Below, one piece after another: positions 38,217-47,028 of a stretch of 64,000 bases of DNA; position 1 is the stretch's first letter, and every line of letters begins with the position of its first letter. A program made the position numbers and the translations under genes. Source of the stretch: an uncultured Verrucomicrobiae bacterium (GTDB lineage: Bacteria; Verrucomicrobiota; Verrucomicrobiia; Verrucomicrobiales; Akkermansiaceae); contig CALGOH010000223.1 in the NCBI GenBank assembly GCA_937957985.1, positions 1 through 64,000 on the forward strand, written 5' to 3'. The notes beneath the pieces are model-generated. The model was not told where the DNA came from. It saw only the letters and a list, made by a program, of their open reading frames with translations, and ran no database searches.

Positions 38217-39436
38217 CAGACGATCTTGAGAAGGGCGAGGCCGAACAGCGCGAGCATGATCGAGACGATCCAGAAGCGGATGATCACCTGGCTCTCGTGC
38301 CAGCCGCGGAGTTCGAAATGGTGGTGAATGGGCGCCATCGCGAAGATGCGCTTGCGGCGGAGCTTGAAGCTGCCGACCTGGAGCATCACCGAGAGCGCCT
38401 CCATGACGAAGACGCCGCCGATGATCACCAGCAGCAGCTCCTGTTTCACGCAGATCGCCGCGGTGCCGAGCGCGCCGCCGATGGCCAGCGAGCCGGTGTC
38501 GCCCATGAAGACCTTGGCCGGGTGGCAGTTGAACCACAGGAAGCCGAAGCCCGCCCCGGCCAGCGCGAGCAGGAAGACCGCCAACTCGCCGACGAAGCGG
38601 TTGTAGGGAATCGTCAGGTAATCGGTGGCCATGAACAGGTGGCCGGCCAGGTAGGCGAGGATCCCGTAGGCCAGGGAAACGGTGATCGTGCAACCGGTGG
38701 CGAGACCGTCGAGGCCGTCGGTGAGGGTCACCGCGTACGAGCATCCGATGACGATCGCCGCGAAGAAGGGGATGATCAGCCAATGGAGATCGAGCAGCGG
38801 CACCTTGAGCAGCGGGAACGAGATCTCGCTGATGCTCATCGTCAAGGCCCCGAACTGGAAGCCGGGCCGGTAGCCGAGTTGCGCCACCATTTCCTCGGTG
38901 ACGCCGATGCCGGAGATCTCGCGCTTGAAATAGATGAAGCACGCGGCAACCACCGCGATCACGAGCTGCCAGAACAGCTTGCCGCGGGCGCTGATGCCGT
39001 CGGAGTTCTTGCGCTTCACCTTCGCGTAGTCGTCGCAGAAGCCGAGCAACCCGAGCGCTCCCATGGTGCAGGCGCAGACGGCGACGAAGGGATTGAACGG
39101 ACGCGCGCAGATCAGGGTCGCGACGAGCACCGACCCGAGGATGAGCACCCCGCCCATCGTCGGCGTGCCCACCTTTCCGCCGTGCAGCTCGGCGAGCTTG
39201 TGGACCTCCTCGGCGGTGCGGATCGGCTGGCCGACCTTGAGCGAGATGAGTCGCCGGATCACCCGCGGCCCGGCGACCACGCTGAGCAGGAATGCCAGCA
39301 GGCAGGCGAACGCCGCGCGGAAGGTGATGTACTTGAGCAGGTTGAAGAAGCTCATCGCGTGGGCCCAGCCTTCGACTCCCGCGGTCTTTTCCGCGTCGAA
39401 GGCCTCGCGCCACCATTCGTAGATCCAGTAGAGCAT
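38216..39436 (-). CDS. mraY: Phospho-N-acetylmuramoyl-pentapeptide transferase
   Basis: This 406-residue polytopic enzyme makes lipid I from UDP-MurNAc-pentapeptide and undecaprenyl phosphate. Family motifs are KVGTPTMGGVLI, GFCDDYAKV (Asp pair), TLTDGLDGLATG, FMGDTGSLAIGG and APIHHHFELRGW with the His box. The N terminus carries an extra periplasmic segment (EWWREAFDAEKTAGVEG). The start overlaps the murF stop. Confidence 0.96.
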   Translation of the reverse strand: MLYWIYEWWREAFDAEKTAGVEGWAHAMSFFNLLKYITFRAAFACLLAFLLSVVAGPRVIRRLISLKVGQPIRTAEEVHKLAELHGGKVGTPTMGGVLILGSVLVATLICARPFNPFVAVCACTMGALGLLGFCDDYAKVKRKNSDGISARGKLFWQLVIAVVAACFIYFKREISGIGVTEEMVAQLGYRPGFQFGALTMSISEISFPLLKVPLLDLHWLIIPFFAAIVIGCSYAVTLTDGLDGLATGCTITVSLAYGILAYLAGHLFMATDYLTIPYNRFVGELAVFLLALAGAGFGFLWFNCHPAKVFMGDTGSLAIGGALGTAAICVKQELLLVIIGGVFVMEALSVMLQVGSFKLRRKRIFAMAPIHHHFELRGWHESQVIIRFWIVSIMLALFGLALLKIV

Positions 39437-40800
39437 CAGTCTCGGGGGGGAAGGGCTTGGTTCATGACTTTCTCCATCGCGGCGCTGCGGCTCGCCTTGA
39501 AAAGGACGGCATCGCCGGGCATCGCGCGACGCGAGATCTCGGCGGCCGCTTCCGCGGGATCGGTGATCAGGTCCGCGCCGCCGGCACCTTCGGCGATCCC
39601 GGCGGCGGCCTCGCCGACGGCGATCACGATCACGCCGGCCTCGGCCGCGATCCGTCCGACGCGGCGGTGGGCATCCGGGCCGTGCGTTCCCAGCTCGCCC
39701 ATCGGGCCGAGCACCGCGTAGCGGCGTCCGCCGTTGGGCAGCGGCGTTTCGGCAAGCGTCTCGATTGCCGCGGCCATCGACTCGGGATTCGCGTTGTAGG
39801 TGTCGTCGAAGACGATCACGCCGCCGGACGAGTACTGGCGCAACCGCCCGCCGGTCAGCTCGGCGGCGGAAAGACCGGCGGCGATCTCTTCGGGGTCCAT
39901 ACCCAGCACCCAGCCGCATCCCGCGGCGAGCAGGGCGTTCTTGACCATGTGGCGTCCGACCACCGGCAGGTCCACCTCGGCGGCGGCCCGGTCCTCGATC
40001 ACGAGGCTGAAGCGCGTGCGTCCATCGGCCTGGTGGAGATCCTCGGCGCGGACCAGACCGCGCCCGTTTCCGACCGGCACCACGCGGGCCTTGGTACGGG
40101 ACTTGAAGTAGTTGAAGAAGTCGCACCCCGCGGGCACGAAGAGCACCCCGTCCTCGGGCAGGGCGCGGGCCAGCGCCCCCTTCTCCTCGGCGATCCCCTC
40201 GCGGCTGCCGAGGTTCTCGATGTGGGCGGTGCCGATGTTGGTGATGATGCCGAACCGGGGGATCGCGATCTCGCACAGCGGCGCGATCTCACCCGGATGG
40301 TTCATCCCCATCTCGACCACCGCCGCGGTGTGGGTGTCGTCGATCGACAGCACCGTCAGCGGCACTCCGATGTGGTTGTTGAGGTTGCCCTTGGTCGCGA
40401 GCACCGGGCCGCGGCGGGAAAGCACGGCCCTGGCGAAATCCTTGGTGCTGGTCTTGCCGTTCGAGCCGGTGATGCCGATCACCGGCAGGTCGAGGCGGCT
40501 GCGGTGCCAGTGGGCGAGCCGTTGCAGCGCCAGCAGGCCGTCGGTGACCCGCACCACCGCCACGCCGACCGGAGCCTCGCCCTCCCAGCGCTCGACCATC
40601 AGGACCGTGGCCCCGGCCTCCGCCGCCTGCGCGGCGAAGTCGTTGCCATCGAAACGCTCGCCGCGAAGGGCCACGAAAAGATCGCCGCGGCCGATCGCGC
40701 GGGTGTCCGTCGAAACCCGGCCGGCCTCGATGGCGCCGTCCCCGGCCACCAGTTCGCCACCCGTGGCCTCCGCCAGGGTTCCGGCGTCGAGCGGCTTCAT
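39436..40800 (-). CDS. murF: UDP-N-acetylmuramoyl-tripeptide--D-alanyl-D-alanine ligase
   Basis: This 454-residue Mur ligase adds D-Ala-D-Ala to the tripeptide precursor. ATP loop GITGSNGKTSTKD, VVEMGMNHPGEI, IGTAHIENLGSREGIAEEK and DDTYNANPESM are all as expected. The start overlaps the murE stop by 4 bases. Confidence 0.95.
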   Translation of the reverse strand: MKPLDAGTLAEATGGELVAGDGAIEAGRVSTDTRAIGRGDLFVALRGERFDGNDFAAQAAEAGATVLMVERWEGEAPVGVAVVRVTDGLLALQRLAHWHRSRLDLPVIGITGSNGKTSTKDFARAVLSRRGPVLATKGNLNNHIGVPLTVLSIDDTHTAAVVEMGMNHPGEIAPLCEIAIPRFGIITNIGTAHIENLGSREGIAEEKGALARALPEDGVLFVPAGCDFFNYFKSRTKARVVPVGNGRGLVRAEDLHQADGRTRFSLVIEDRAAAEVDLPVVGRHMVKNALLAAGCGWVLGMDPEEIAAGLSAAELTGGRLRQYSSGGVIVFDDTYNANPESMAAAIETLAETPLPNGGRRYAVLGPMGELGTHGPDAHRRVGRIAAEAGVIVIAVGEAAAGIAEGAGGADLITDPAEAAAEISRRAMPGDAVLFKASRSAAMEKVMNQALPPRD

Positions 40801-42299
40801 GACCGGTTCCCCCTTTCCGAGGCGGGCCGCTCCTCGAGGGCGATGCGGGCCTGGTTGCGGTCGTCGAAGTTGATCGTCCGGTCGGCGAACTGCTGGTAGG
40901 TCTCGTGACCCTTGCCGGCGATCAGCACGATGTCGCCCGGACCGGCGGCGTGGATCGCGATGCGGATCGCCTCGGCGCGGTCGGTCACGCTGCGATGGCG
41001 CGCGTTCCCCATGCCCGCTTCGATCTCACGGATGATCGCCTCGGGGTCCTCGCTGCGGGGATTGTCCGAAGTGATGATGCAGGCGTCGCTGTGACGCGCC
41101 GCCGCCCTGGCCATCAGCGGGCGCTTGCCGCGGTCGCGGTCGCCGCCGCAGCCGAAGACGGTGAGCAGTCGTCGCGGTTCGAGTTCCTTGAGCGTGCGGC
41201 AGGCGTGCTCCAGCGCGTCGGGCGTATGGGCGTAGTCGACGAACACCGTGACCCGGTCGCGCGTCCCGCAGTTCTCCATCCGTCCCGGAACCTGCGGGGC
41301 GTCGGCCAGCGCGGCGATCGCCGAGCGCAGCGGAATGCCGACCGCACGGGCCGCGCCGAGCGTGGCGAGCACGTTGAGCACGTTGAAGCGGCCGATCAAC
41401 GGGGTCCGCACCAGGTAGCTGCGCCCCTTCGCCGCGAGCTTGAACTCGAGCCCGCGGGCGGACTGGCGGAAATCGATCGCCCGCAGGTCGTTGTGGAGGC
41501 CGAAGCCGAAGCGGGTCACCGGCATTCTCCCTTCGAGTTTTTCGGCCAGCTCGGCACCCTTCGGATCGTCGCCGTTGACCACCGCCACGGGCTTCTTGCC
41601 GCGGGGGTCGGCGGCGGTCGCCTCGAACCACGAGAATTTCGCCGCGGCGTAGGCCTCCATGGTCCCGTGATAGTCGAGATGGTCCTGCGTCAGATTGGTG
41701 AAAACAAGCGCGTCGAAGGCGAGATCGGCCACCCGCTTCTGGTCGATGCCGTGCGAGGAAACCTCCAGCGCCGCTCCGCGGCAGCCGTTGTCGAGCATGC
41801 GGCGGACGATGCCCTGCAACGCCACCGCGTCGGGCGTGGTGTGGCTCGCCTCGACCCGTTGCTCGCCGTCGTCGATGCGCACGGTTCCCAGCAGTCCGGC
41901 GCGATGCCACTCCGACTTCATCACATGATGGCAGAGGAAGACGGTGGTGGTCTTGCCGTTGGTCCCGGTCACGCCGACCAACTTGAGGTCCCGGGACGGG
42001 TCCCCCTCGACAGCCGCCGCGAGCGCGGAAAGCGCCGCCCGGGTATCGGCCACCTGGATCCAGGGCACTTCGGTCGGGTCGCCGGTCTCGCGTCCCGAGT
42101 CGGCGATCACCGCCACCGCCCCGGCCTCGACGGCCGGACGGATGAAGCGGCGTCCGTCGGTGCTGCCGCCGCGGATCGCGACGAAAATCGATCCCGGCCC
42201 GATCGAGCGGGAATCGGCCGTGATCGACGCCACCTCGACGTCGAGGTCGCCGTCGACCAAGGGTCGCCGCAGGCGGGGGATGAGGTCGCGCAGCTTCAT
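40797..42299 (-). CDS. murE: UDP-MurNAc-tripeptide synthetase, meso-DAP type
   Basis: This 500-residue ligase has the ATP loop VTGTNGKTTTVF, FTNLTQDHLDYHG and VFVDYAHTPDALE. DNPRSEDP carries the DNPR signature of meso-diaminopimelate-adding enzymes, so the peptidoglycan is probably DAP type. GKGHETYQ ends the conserved set. The start is ATG at 42299, overlapping the ftsI stop. Confidence 0.95.
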   Translation of the reverse strand: MKLRDLIPRLRRPLVDGDLDVEVASITADSRSIGPGSIFVAIRGGSTDGRRFIRPAVEAGAVAVIADSGRETGDPTEVPWIQVADTRAALSALAAAVEGDPSRDLKLVGVTGTNGKTTTVFLCHHVMKSEWHRAGLLGTVRIDDGEQRVEASHTTPDAVALQGIVRRMLDNGCRGAALEVSSHGIDQKRVADLAFDALVFTNLTQDHLDYHGTMEAYAAAKFSWFEATAADPRGKKPVAVVNGDDPKGAELAEKLEGRMPVTRFGFGLHNDLRAIDFRQSARGLEFKLAAKGRSYLVRTPLIGRFNVLNVLATLGAARAVGIPLRSAIAALADAPQVPGRMENCGTRDRVTVFVDYAHTPDALEHACRTLKELEPRRLLTVFGCGGDRDRGKRPLMARAAARHSDACIITSDNPRSEDPEAIIREIEAGMGNARHRSVTDRAEAIRIAIHAAGPGDIVLIAGKGHETYQQFADRTINFDDRNQARIALEERPASERGNRS

Positions 42300-44230
42300 G
42301 GCTCCCGGGTTCCCGCCAGCGGGGTTTCCTCCCCTTCCTCCTCGATCGGTTCGGTGGGGATCAGGTTCAGGTGGGTCGCCAGGCGACCGGCGATCTTCGA
42401 GAAGACAGGAGCCGCGATCGTGCCGCCATAGCGGCTCACCTCCTCGGTCAGCGGGTCGTCGACCACGACCAGGCAGACGAACGCGGGGTCCTCGGCGGGC
42501 ATCATCCCGACGAAGGAAACGGTGTAGTGCCCCTGCTGGTAGTGGCCGTCCTTGATGCGCACCGCGGTGCCGGTCTTGCCCGCCACCTTGAAGCCCTCGA
42601 CCGCCGCCCGGGTGGCGGTGCCGCCTTCCTCGGTCACGGTCGTCAGCGCCTCGCGCAAGTCCTTCGCGACGCTCTCCTTCAACACGCGACGCTCGACCTC
42701 GGGCTTGAAGCGCTCGATCACGGTCCCGTCGCTGGCGACGATCGAGCGGACGACCCGCGGGCGGATCCACTCGCCGCCGTTGGCGATCACCCCGTAGCCG
42801 GCCGCGACCTGCAGCGGGGTCACGTTGAGCGCGTAGCCATACGATGCCCGGCTGAAGTCGATCAGGTTGCCGGTATTGCGCACGATCCCCGACGACTCGC
42901 CGCTGAGGAGGATGCCCGTCTCGCTGCCGAAGCCGAAGTCCCGCGCGTAGCGGTAGAAGCGGTCGACCCCGAGCTGCCGGGCGACCTTGAAGGCGCCGGG
43001 ATTGCTCGACTTCTTGAGCACGTCGGCCACCGACAGCATGCCGTAGGGATGGTGGTCGGGAATCCGGAGCTTGCCCTCGACGTAGAGGCCGTTGTGGCAG
43101 AAGACCATGGTCCGCGGCGAGACCAGCCCTTCGTTGAGCGCGCCGGCCACGCCGACGATCTTGAAAGTACTACCTGGCTCGTAGATTCCCTGGAGCGCGT
43201 AGTTCATCGCCCCCTCGTCCAGGCCCTCCTTCAGGTTGAGGTTGAAGTGCGGACGGCTGGCCATCGCCAGCAGCTCGCCGTTCCTGGGATCGAGCACCAC
43301 CACGCAGCCGCGCTTGCTCACGAATTCCTTGAGGGCGGCGTCCAGTTCCTCCTCGACGATCGCCTGCGCGCCCATGTCGAGCGTCAGGCGGACGTTCAAT
43401 CCGTGCACCGGCGGGATCATGCTGCCTTCCTCTCCCGGCATCGGGATGTTCAGGTGATCCCACAGGCCGTCCCGGCCGCGCAGGTATTCCTCCATCGCCG
43501 CCTCGACCCCGAACTTGCCGACCTGGCGGTAAACCGGCTTGCCCTGCGGCCCCTCGACCTCCTCCTCGCCGGTGTAGCCGATGACGTGGGTGGCCAGCTC
43601 CGGCGAGGTGTACCAGCGGCGGATCGAGTTCTCGAAACGGAATCCCTTCAGGTGGTTCTCGGCGATGAGCGTCCGCAGTCGGTCGGCGTCGTCCTCGGCC
43701 AGGTCCTTGACGATCGGATAGTACAAACGTCCTTTCGTCTTCGGTTGCTCGATCCGCCTCTGCAACTCGTCCTTACGCAGGCCGAGCGGCCGCGACAGGA
43801 TCTCGATGACCCGGGCGAGATGCTTCGCCACGATGACCTCCGGCGGCTCCTCCTCGAGGATCATGCTGCGATAGGCCTTCAGCTTGCGCTGGCGGCCCGT
43901 CTCGTCGAGCCCGTCCCAATCCGCCTCCGACGCCGCCCTTTCGTAGGCCAGCGCCTTCACCACGACCACCGGATCGTCGAGCAGCTTGGCATCGACCATC
44001 ACCGTGCTGAGTCCGATGCTCTTGGCCAGCACCTCGTCGTGGCGATCGACGATCTTGCCGCGAAATCCGGGCAGGATCTCGCTGCGGTCGTAGGCCGCCC
44101 GCGCACGTTCGGCATACTTTTTCCGGTCCCAGATCTGGATCTGGATCAGCCGCACCGAAAGCAAACTGAGCCCGGCCACCAGGACCGAGCACAGCAGCAG
44201 ACAGCGGAGCTGAAACGCGCGGGACGACAT
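42296..44230 (-). CDS. ftsI: Peptidoglycan transpeptidase FtsI (PBP3-like)
   Basis: This 644-residue class B penicillin-binding protein has an N-terminal membrane anchor (LRCLLLCSVLVAGLSLLSVRL). A long PBP dimerisation/pedestal domain follows, and then the transpeptidase domain with active-site Ser354 in STFK, SSN at about 408-410 and KTGT from 552. It crosslinks septal peptidoglycan with FtsW. The stop overlaps the murE start. The 120-base gap to ftsL holds nothing recognisable. Confidence 0.93.
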   Translation of the reverse strand: MSSRAFQLRCLLLCSVLVAGLSLLSVRLIQIQIWDRKKYAERARAAYDRSEILPGFRGKIVDRHDEVLAKSIGLSTVMVDAKLLDDPVVVVKALAYERAASEADWDGLDETGRQRKLKAYRSMILEEEPPEVIVAKHLARVIEILSRPLGLRKDELQRRIEQPKTKGRLYYPIVKDLAEDDADRLRTLIAENHLKGFRFENSIRRWYTSPELATHVIGYTGEEEVEGPQGKPVYRQVGKFGVEAAMEEYLRGRDGLWDHLNIPMPGEEGSMIPPVHGLNVRLTLDMGAQAIVEEELDAALKEFVSKRGCVVVLDPRNGELLAMASRPHFNLNLKEGLDEGAMNYALQGIYEPGSTFKIVGVAGALNEGLVSPRTMVFCHNGLYVEGKLRIPDHHPYGMLSVADVLKKSSNPGAFKVARQLGVDRFYRYARDFGFGSETGILLSGESSGIVRNTGNLIDFSRASYGYALNVTPLQVAAGYGVIANGGEWIRPRVVRSIVASDGTVIERFKPEVERRVLKESVAKDLREALTTVTEEGGTATRAAVEGFKVAGKTGTAVRIKDGHYQQGHYTVSFVGMMPAEDPAFVCLVVVDDPLTEEVSRYGGTIAAPVFSKIAGRLATHLNLIPTEPIEEEGEETPLAGTREP

Positions 44231-44350
44231 GAATCAAGGCCGGAGGGCAACCGGCGGATCTTCCGGTCCGGGGAGCGGATGGACTTTCTCGACCACGCCG
44301 TGGCCGACGGCCGTGAGGGCCGAGTCGTAAAGCTCAAGCACCGCGCGGAT

Positions 44351-44578
44351 CTAGTAGAGGTCGAGCGCGCGCTCCTTGCCGATTTCGATCATCTGGATGT
44401 CCAACCGGTGTTCCTCGATGCGCTCGCGCGTCTTGGCGATCTCGCGCTCGGTCTTGATCTGGCCGTTGCGGTAAATCGCGTGCAGGGCACCGCCGACGGT
44501 GCCGACGACGACCATCAGGATCAGTGCGACGAAGGCGGCGGTGTGGGATCTCGGTTCGGAGGAACGTCGGCGGTTCAT
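44351..44578 (-). CDS. FtsL-like small division protein
   Basis: This 75-residue protein has a short cytoplasmic N terminus, one transmembrane helix (AAFVALILMVVVGTVGGALHAIY) and a short coiled coil (KTEREIAKTRERIEEHRLDIQ). Size, topology and position between rsmH and ftsI fit FtsL, whose sequence is poorly conserved. The ATG overlaps the rsmH stop. Confidence 0.75.
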   Translation of the reverse strand: MNRRRSSEPRSHTAAFVALILMVVVGTVGGALHAIYRNGQIKTEREIAKTRERIEEHRLDIQMIEIGKERALDLY

Positions 44579-46155
44579 GGTCGGGGAGTGTCGGGGTCCA
44601 GAAGCTCGGCGACCCGCAGCTTTGCGCTGCGGGCCCGCGGGTTGACTCGGATCTCTGCGTCGCTCGGTGCGATCGCCTTGCGCTGTGGAAGTCGGAATGC
44701 CCAGCGGGGGTTGGGGCGTGGCTCGGGCCACTCGGGCCGGTCGATCCATGGACGCGACCGGTCCTGCATGAACTGTTTGACCATCCGGTCCTCCAGGCTG
44801 TGGAAGGTGATCACCAGCAGCCGTCCGCCCGGCTTCAGCAGATCGACGGAGCGTTCGAGCGCCCGCTCCAGCGAGCCCAGCTCGTCATTCACCGCGATCC
44901 GGATCGCCTGGAAAGTCCGCGTCGCCGGATGGGTGCGCCCGCGGCGGCCGATCCGCTCCTCGATGCAGCCGGCGAGTTCGAGCGTCGTCTCGAAAGGGCG
45001 CTCGTGGCGTCGCTCGACGATGACCGAGACGATCCGCCGCGCCTGGGGCTCCTCGCCGTATTCGCGCAGGATGCGGACGAGTTCGTTCTCGGGCCACTCG
45101 TTCACGACGGTGGCGGCGGTCAGTTCGACGGACGGTCCCATGCGCATGTCGAGCGGGCCGTCCTTCTGAAACGAGAATCCCCGCTCGGGCGCATCGAGCT
45201 GGCGAGACGAGACCCCGAGGTCCAGGAGCAGGCCGTCGGCCCGCTCTCCCCCCTGGACCCCGGGGTTGTCTCGGAAATAGTCGGCGAAGTTGCCCTGCCA
45301 GGTGCGGAAGCGGTCGCCGAACCGCGCCAGCCGTTCGCGGGCGTGCGCCAGCGCCTCGGGGTCGCGGTCGATTCCCAGCACCGTCGCGCCGGCATCCAGG
45401 AAACGCTCGCTGTGTCCGCCGCCGCCGAGGGTGGCATCGACGATGAAGCGACCCGGTCCGGCCGCCATCCACTCGCAGGTTTCCTCCGGCAGCACGGAGA
45501 CATGGTAGCCTCCGCCATCTGAAAGCCCCGACCGAGGCTCCGCAAACCAGCCATGGAAACCGGAGCGCGCGGTCGTCTGATGTCCCCCGCGCGCCGCTGT
45601 CCCGATTGGCGCGTGGGGTCCGTTGTTGAAATCGATTGCCGCGCCCCGTGCCGTAAACCAGCCATGGAAACCGGCACGGGGACGCGGGTTGATCGGCGAA
45701 AGGAGCGCTGTCCCGATTTGCTCCCTCCGCTCAGCCTGGGAAAGCCCCGGTCGCCGCCCCGCAAACCAGCCATGGAAACCGGAGCGCGCGGTCGTCTGAT
45801 GTCCCCCGCGCGCCGCTGTCCCGATTGGCGCGTGGGGTCCGTTGTTGAAATCGATTGCCGCGCCCCGTGCCGTAAACCAGCCATGGAAACCGGCACGGGG
45901 ACGCGGGTTGATCGGCGAAAGGAGCGCTGTCCCGATTTGCTCCCTCCGCTCAGCCTGGAAAGCCAACGGTCGCCGCCCCGCAAACCAGCCATGGAAACCG
46001 GGGCGGACAACCGTCTGATACGCGGCGCGGAGCACTGTCCCGATGGCTCCGGACCGCATGAAAAATACGCCCAACCCCGACACCGGCGCGATCGCGGCGG
46101 TGGGTGCCACCGGATGCGTGGATCCGGATGCCGGGGTTGGAAGGGCGAACAGCAT
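44575..46155 (-). CDS. rsmH: 16S rRNA (cytosine1402-N4)-methyltransferase with repeat-encoded N-terminal extension
   Basis: The C-terminal ~310 residues are a normal RsmH: YHVSVLPEE, IVDATLGGGGHSERFL (SAM site), LLLDLGVSSRQLD, GPLDMRMGPS and VITFHSLEDRMVKQF. The frame continues open upstream for about 216 codons through the stem-loop array, giving repeated GFHGWF segments spaced 37 and 36 residues. No in-frame ATG, TTG or CTG lies between the array and the conserved Tyr-His. The nearest in-frame starts are GTG at 45495, inside the core, and ATG at 46059 or 46155. I take 46155, 32 bases after mraZ. True start and whether the extension is translated are open. Confidence 0.7.
   Translation of the reverse strand: MLFALPTPASGSTHPVAPTAAIAPVSGLGVFFMRSGAIGTVLRAAYQTVVRPGFHGWFAGRRPLAFQAERREQIGTALLSPINPRPRAGFHGWFTARGAAIDFNNGPHAPIGTAARGGHQTTARSGFHGWFAGRRPGLSQAERREQIGTALLSPINPRPRAGFHGWFTARGAAIDFNNGPHAPIGTAARGGHQTTARSGFHGWFAEPRSGLSDGGGYHVSVLPEETCEWMAAGPGRFIVDATLGGGGHSERFLDAGATVLGIDRDPEALAHARERLARFGDRFRTWQGNFADYFRDNPGVQGGERADGLLLDLGVSSRQLDAPERGFSFQKDGPLDMRMGPSVELTAATVVNEWPENELVRILREYGEEPQARRIVSVIVERRHERPFETTLELAGCIEERIGRRGRTHPATRTFQAIRIAVNDELGSLERALERSVDLLKPGGRLLVITFHSLEDRMVKQFMQDRSRPWIDRPEWPEPRPNPRWAFRLPQRKAIAPSDAEIRVNPRARSAKLRVAELLDPDTPRP
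45537..46051 (-). repeat. Array of alternating stem-loops with conserved loops and variable stems
   Basis: Five units (phases at 45544, 45655, 45763, 45874 and 45982; spacing 111, 108, 111, 108) each contain two hairpins. The first loop is AAACCAGCCATGGAAACC (plus strand) plus two bases; its stems vary, for example CCCCGTGCC/GGCACGGGG (45644-45652 with 45673-45681) and CCGCCCC/GGGGCGG (45973-45979 with 46000-46006). The second loop is CTGTCCCGAT plus flanks; its stems include an 11-bp pair (45585-45595 with 45608-45618). Units 1+2 and 3+4 are near-identical 219-base copies; unit 5 is diverged. Confidence 0.9.
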
Positions 46156-46187
46156 GTTGTCGTTCGTTTGGGTGAAATCTTCTTGGT

Positions 46188-46637
46188 TCAGAGGACGCCG
46201 AGCTCGTCGTCGTCGATGTTCATGTCGGCCTCCACGATGCGCCGGAAGGTGTCCTCCGAGCAGAGGATGTAGTAGCTGTCGCGACCGGCGACCTTGACCG
46301 GCCCGTCCGCCTTGAGGCCGATGTCCTCGGCCCAGTCCTTGGGCACGCTCAGCTTGCCCTGGCTGCTGATGGTCGCCTCCTTCGAGGTCATCCGCAGCGC
46401 GCCCGCCAGCTTGGTCTTCTTCGCCGGCGTCAGGTTCGACTCGGCGATCTGGCGGAACTTGTCCTCGAAGGCCGCGACACTGAAGATCTTGATGACCTGC
46501 TCCTCGTGCTCCTTCGACACCTGGAGCCGCACCGGCTCGTCCCCGTCGGGACGGAAAGCCACCGGGATGGAAACCCGATACTTCGGGTCCATCTTGTAGT
46601 CGTAGTGACTCTCGTAAACTTTGCCTTCGGCGGACAT
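46188..46637 (-). CDS. mraZ: Transcriptional regulator MraZ, divergent
   Basis: This 149-residue protein has two AbrB-like halves. The first is YESHYDYKMDPKYRVSIPVAFR (about residues 8-29), matching the MraZ DxKxRxxIP pattern loosely. The second is ISSQGKLSVPKDWAEDIG. MraZ binds repeats ahead of its own dcw operon and usually represses it. The start is ATG at 46637; a GTG one codon upstream is possible. A hairpin lies in the leader. Confidence 0.85.
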   Translation of the reverse strand: MSAEGKVYESHYDYKMDPKYRVSIPVAFRPDGDEPVRLQVSKEHEEQVIKIFSVAAFEDKFRQIAESNLTPAKKTKLAGALRMTSKEATISSQGKLSVPKDWAEDIGLKADGPVKVAGRDSYYILCSEDTFRRIVEADMNIDDDELGVL

Positions 46638-46643
46638 CACAGA

Positions 46644-46661
46644 ACGTCAGTGCGCTGACGT
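46644..46661 (-). promoter_or_regulatory. Leader hairpin immediately before mraZ
   Basis: ACGTCAG and CTGACGT pair perfectly around a 4-base loop and end 6 bases before the mraZ ATG, in the position where a ribosome binding site would lie. Confidence 0.55.
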
Positions 46662-46669
46662 GCCTTGAA

Positions 46670-46689
46670 CTACACCAAAGTACACCCAA
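46670..46689 (-). promoter_or_regulatory. Putative MraZ boxes
   Basis: On the minus strand TTGGGTGTAC is followed directly by TTTGGTGTAG, giving two TGG-type boxes with a 10-base period. E. coli MraZ binds TGGGN repeats spaced 5 bases apart, the same helical phasing. Further GTGTA-like sequences occur in the AT-richer gap 46690-47028. That gap has no supported gene. Confidence 0.5.
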
Positions 46690-47028
46690 ATGCGCAAGAG
46701 AAATTGAAGGTTTCTTAGTTTTCTCCAAAAACCATTCATAATCAGCAGTTTATGAAGTGTATTCGGGTGTCCTTGAGGGAGATTCTTTGAAGTTTTCCGT
46801 GCTTTCCGAGGTGCTTTTTTGGAATTTTTCGAGGGTCGGGGGTGGATTTTCCGAGGTCGGCCGATGCTCCGGTGTACTTTTTTTACGGATCGGTGCATGG
46901 AGGTGTACGGCACCCGCAGGCAGTGGTTGGCGCCGTGAGCCGGACGCAACCGGGTCAGCCGGGGCGACCCTTCGAATTCGCGAGAATTCGCGGAGAGTTG
47001 ACGAGGGTTCGCGGAGCACGGGGAAGCG

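Noticed and set aside
44231..44350. Extra gene between ftsI and ftsL
   Set aside because: 120 bases without a start codon in good context or any conserved peptide.
45537..46051. CRISPR array
   Set aside because: The conserved parts are loops between complementary arms, unit lengths are 108-111 bases, two units are near-identical copies, and there are no cas genes or unique spacers.
45553..46272. Plus-strand open frame of 239 codons with repeated METG peptides
   Set aside because: It is the complement of the stem-loop array. Minus-strand genes lie on both sides, and there is no ribosome binding site or recognisable domain.
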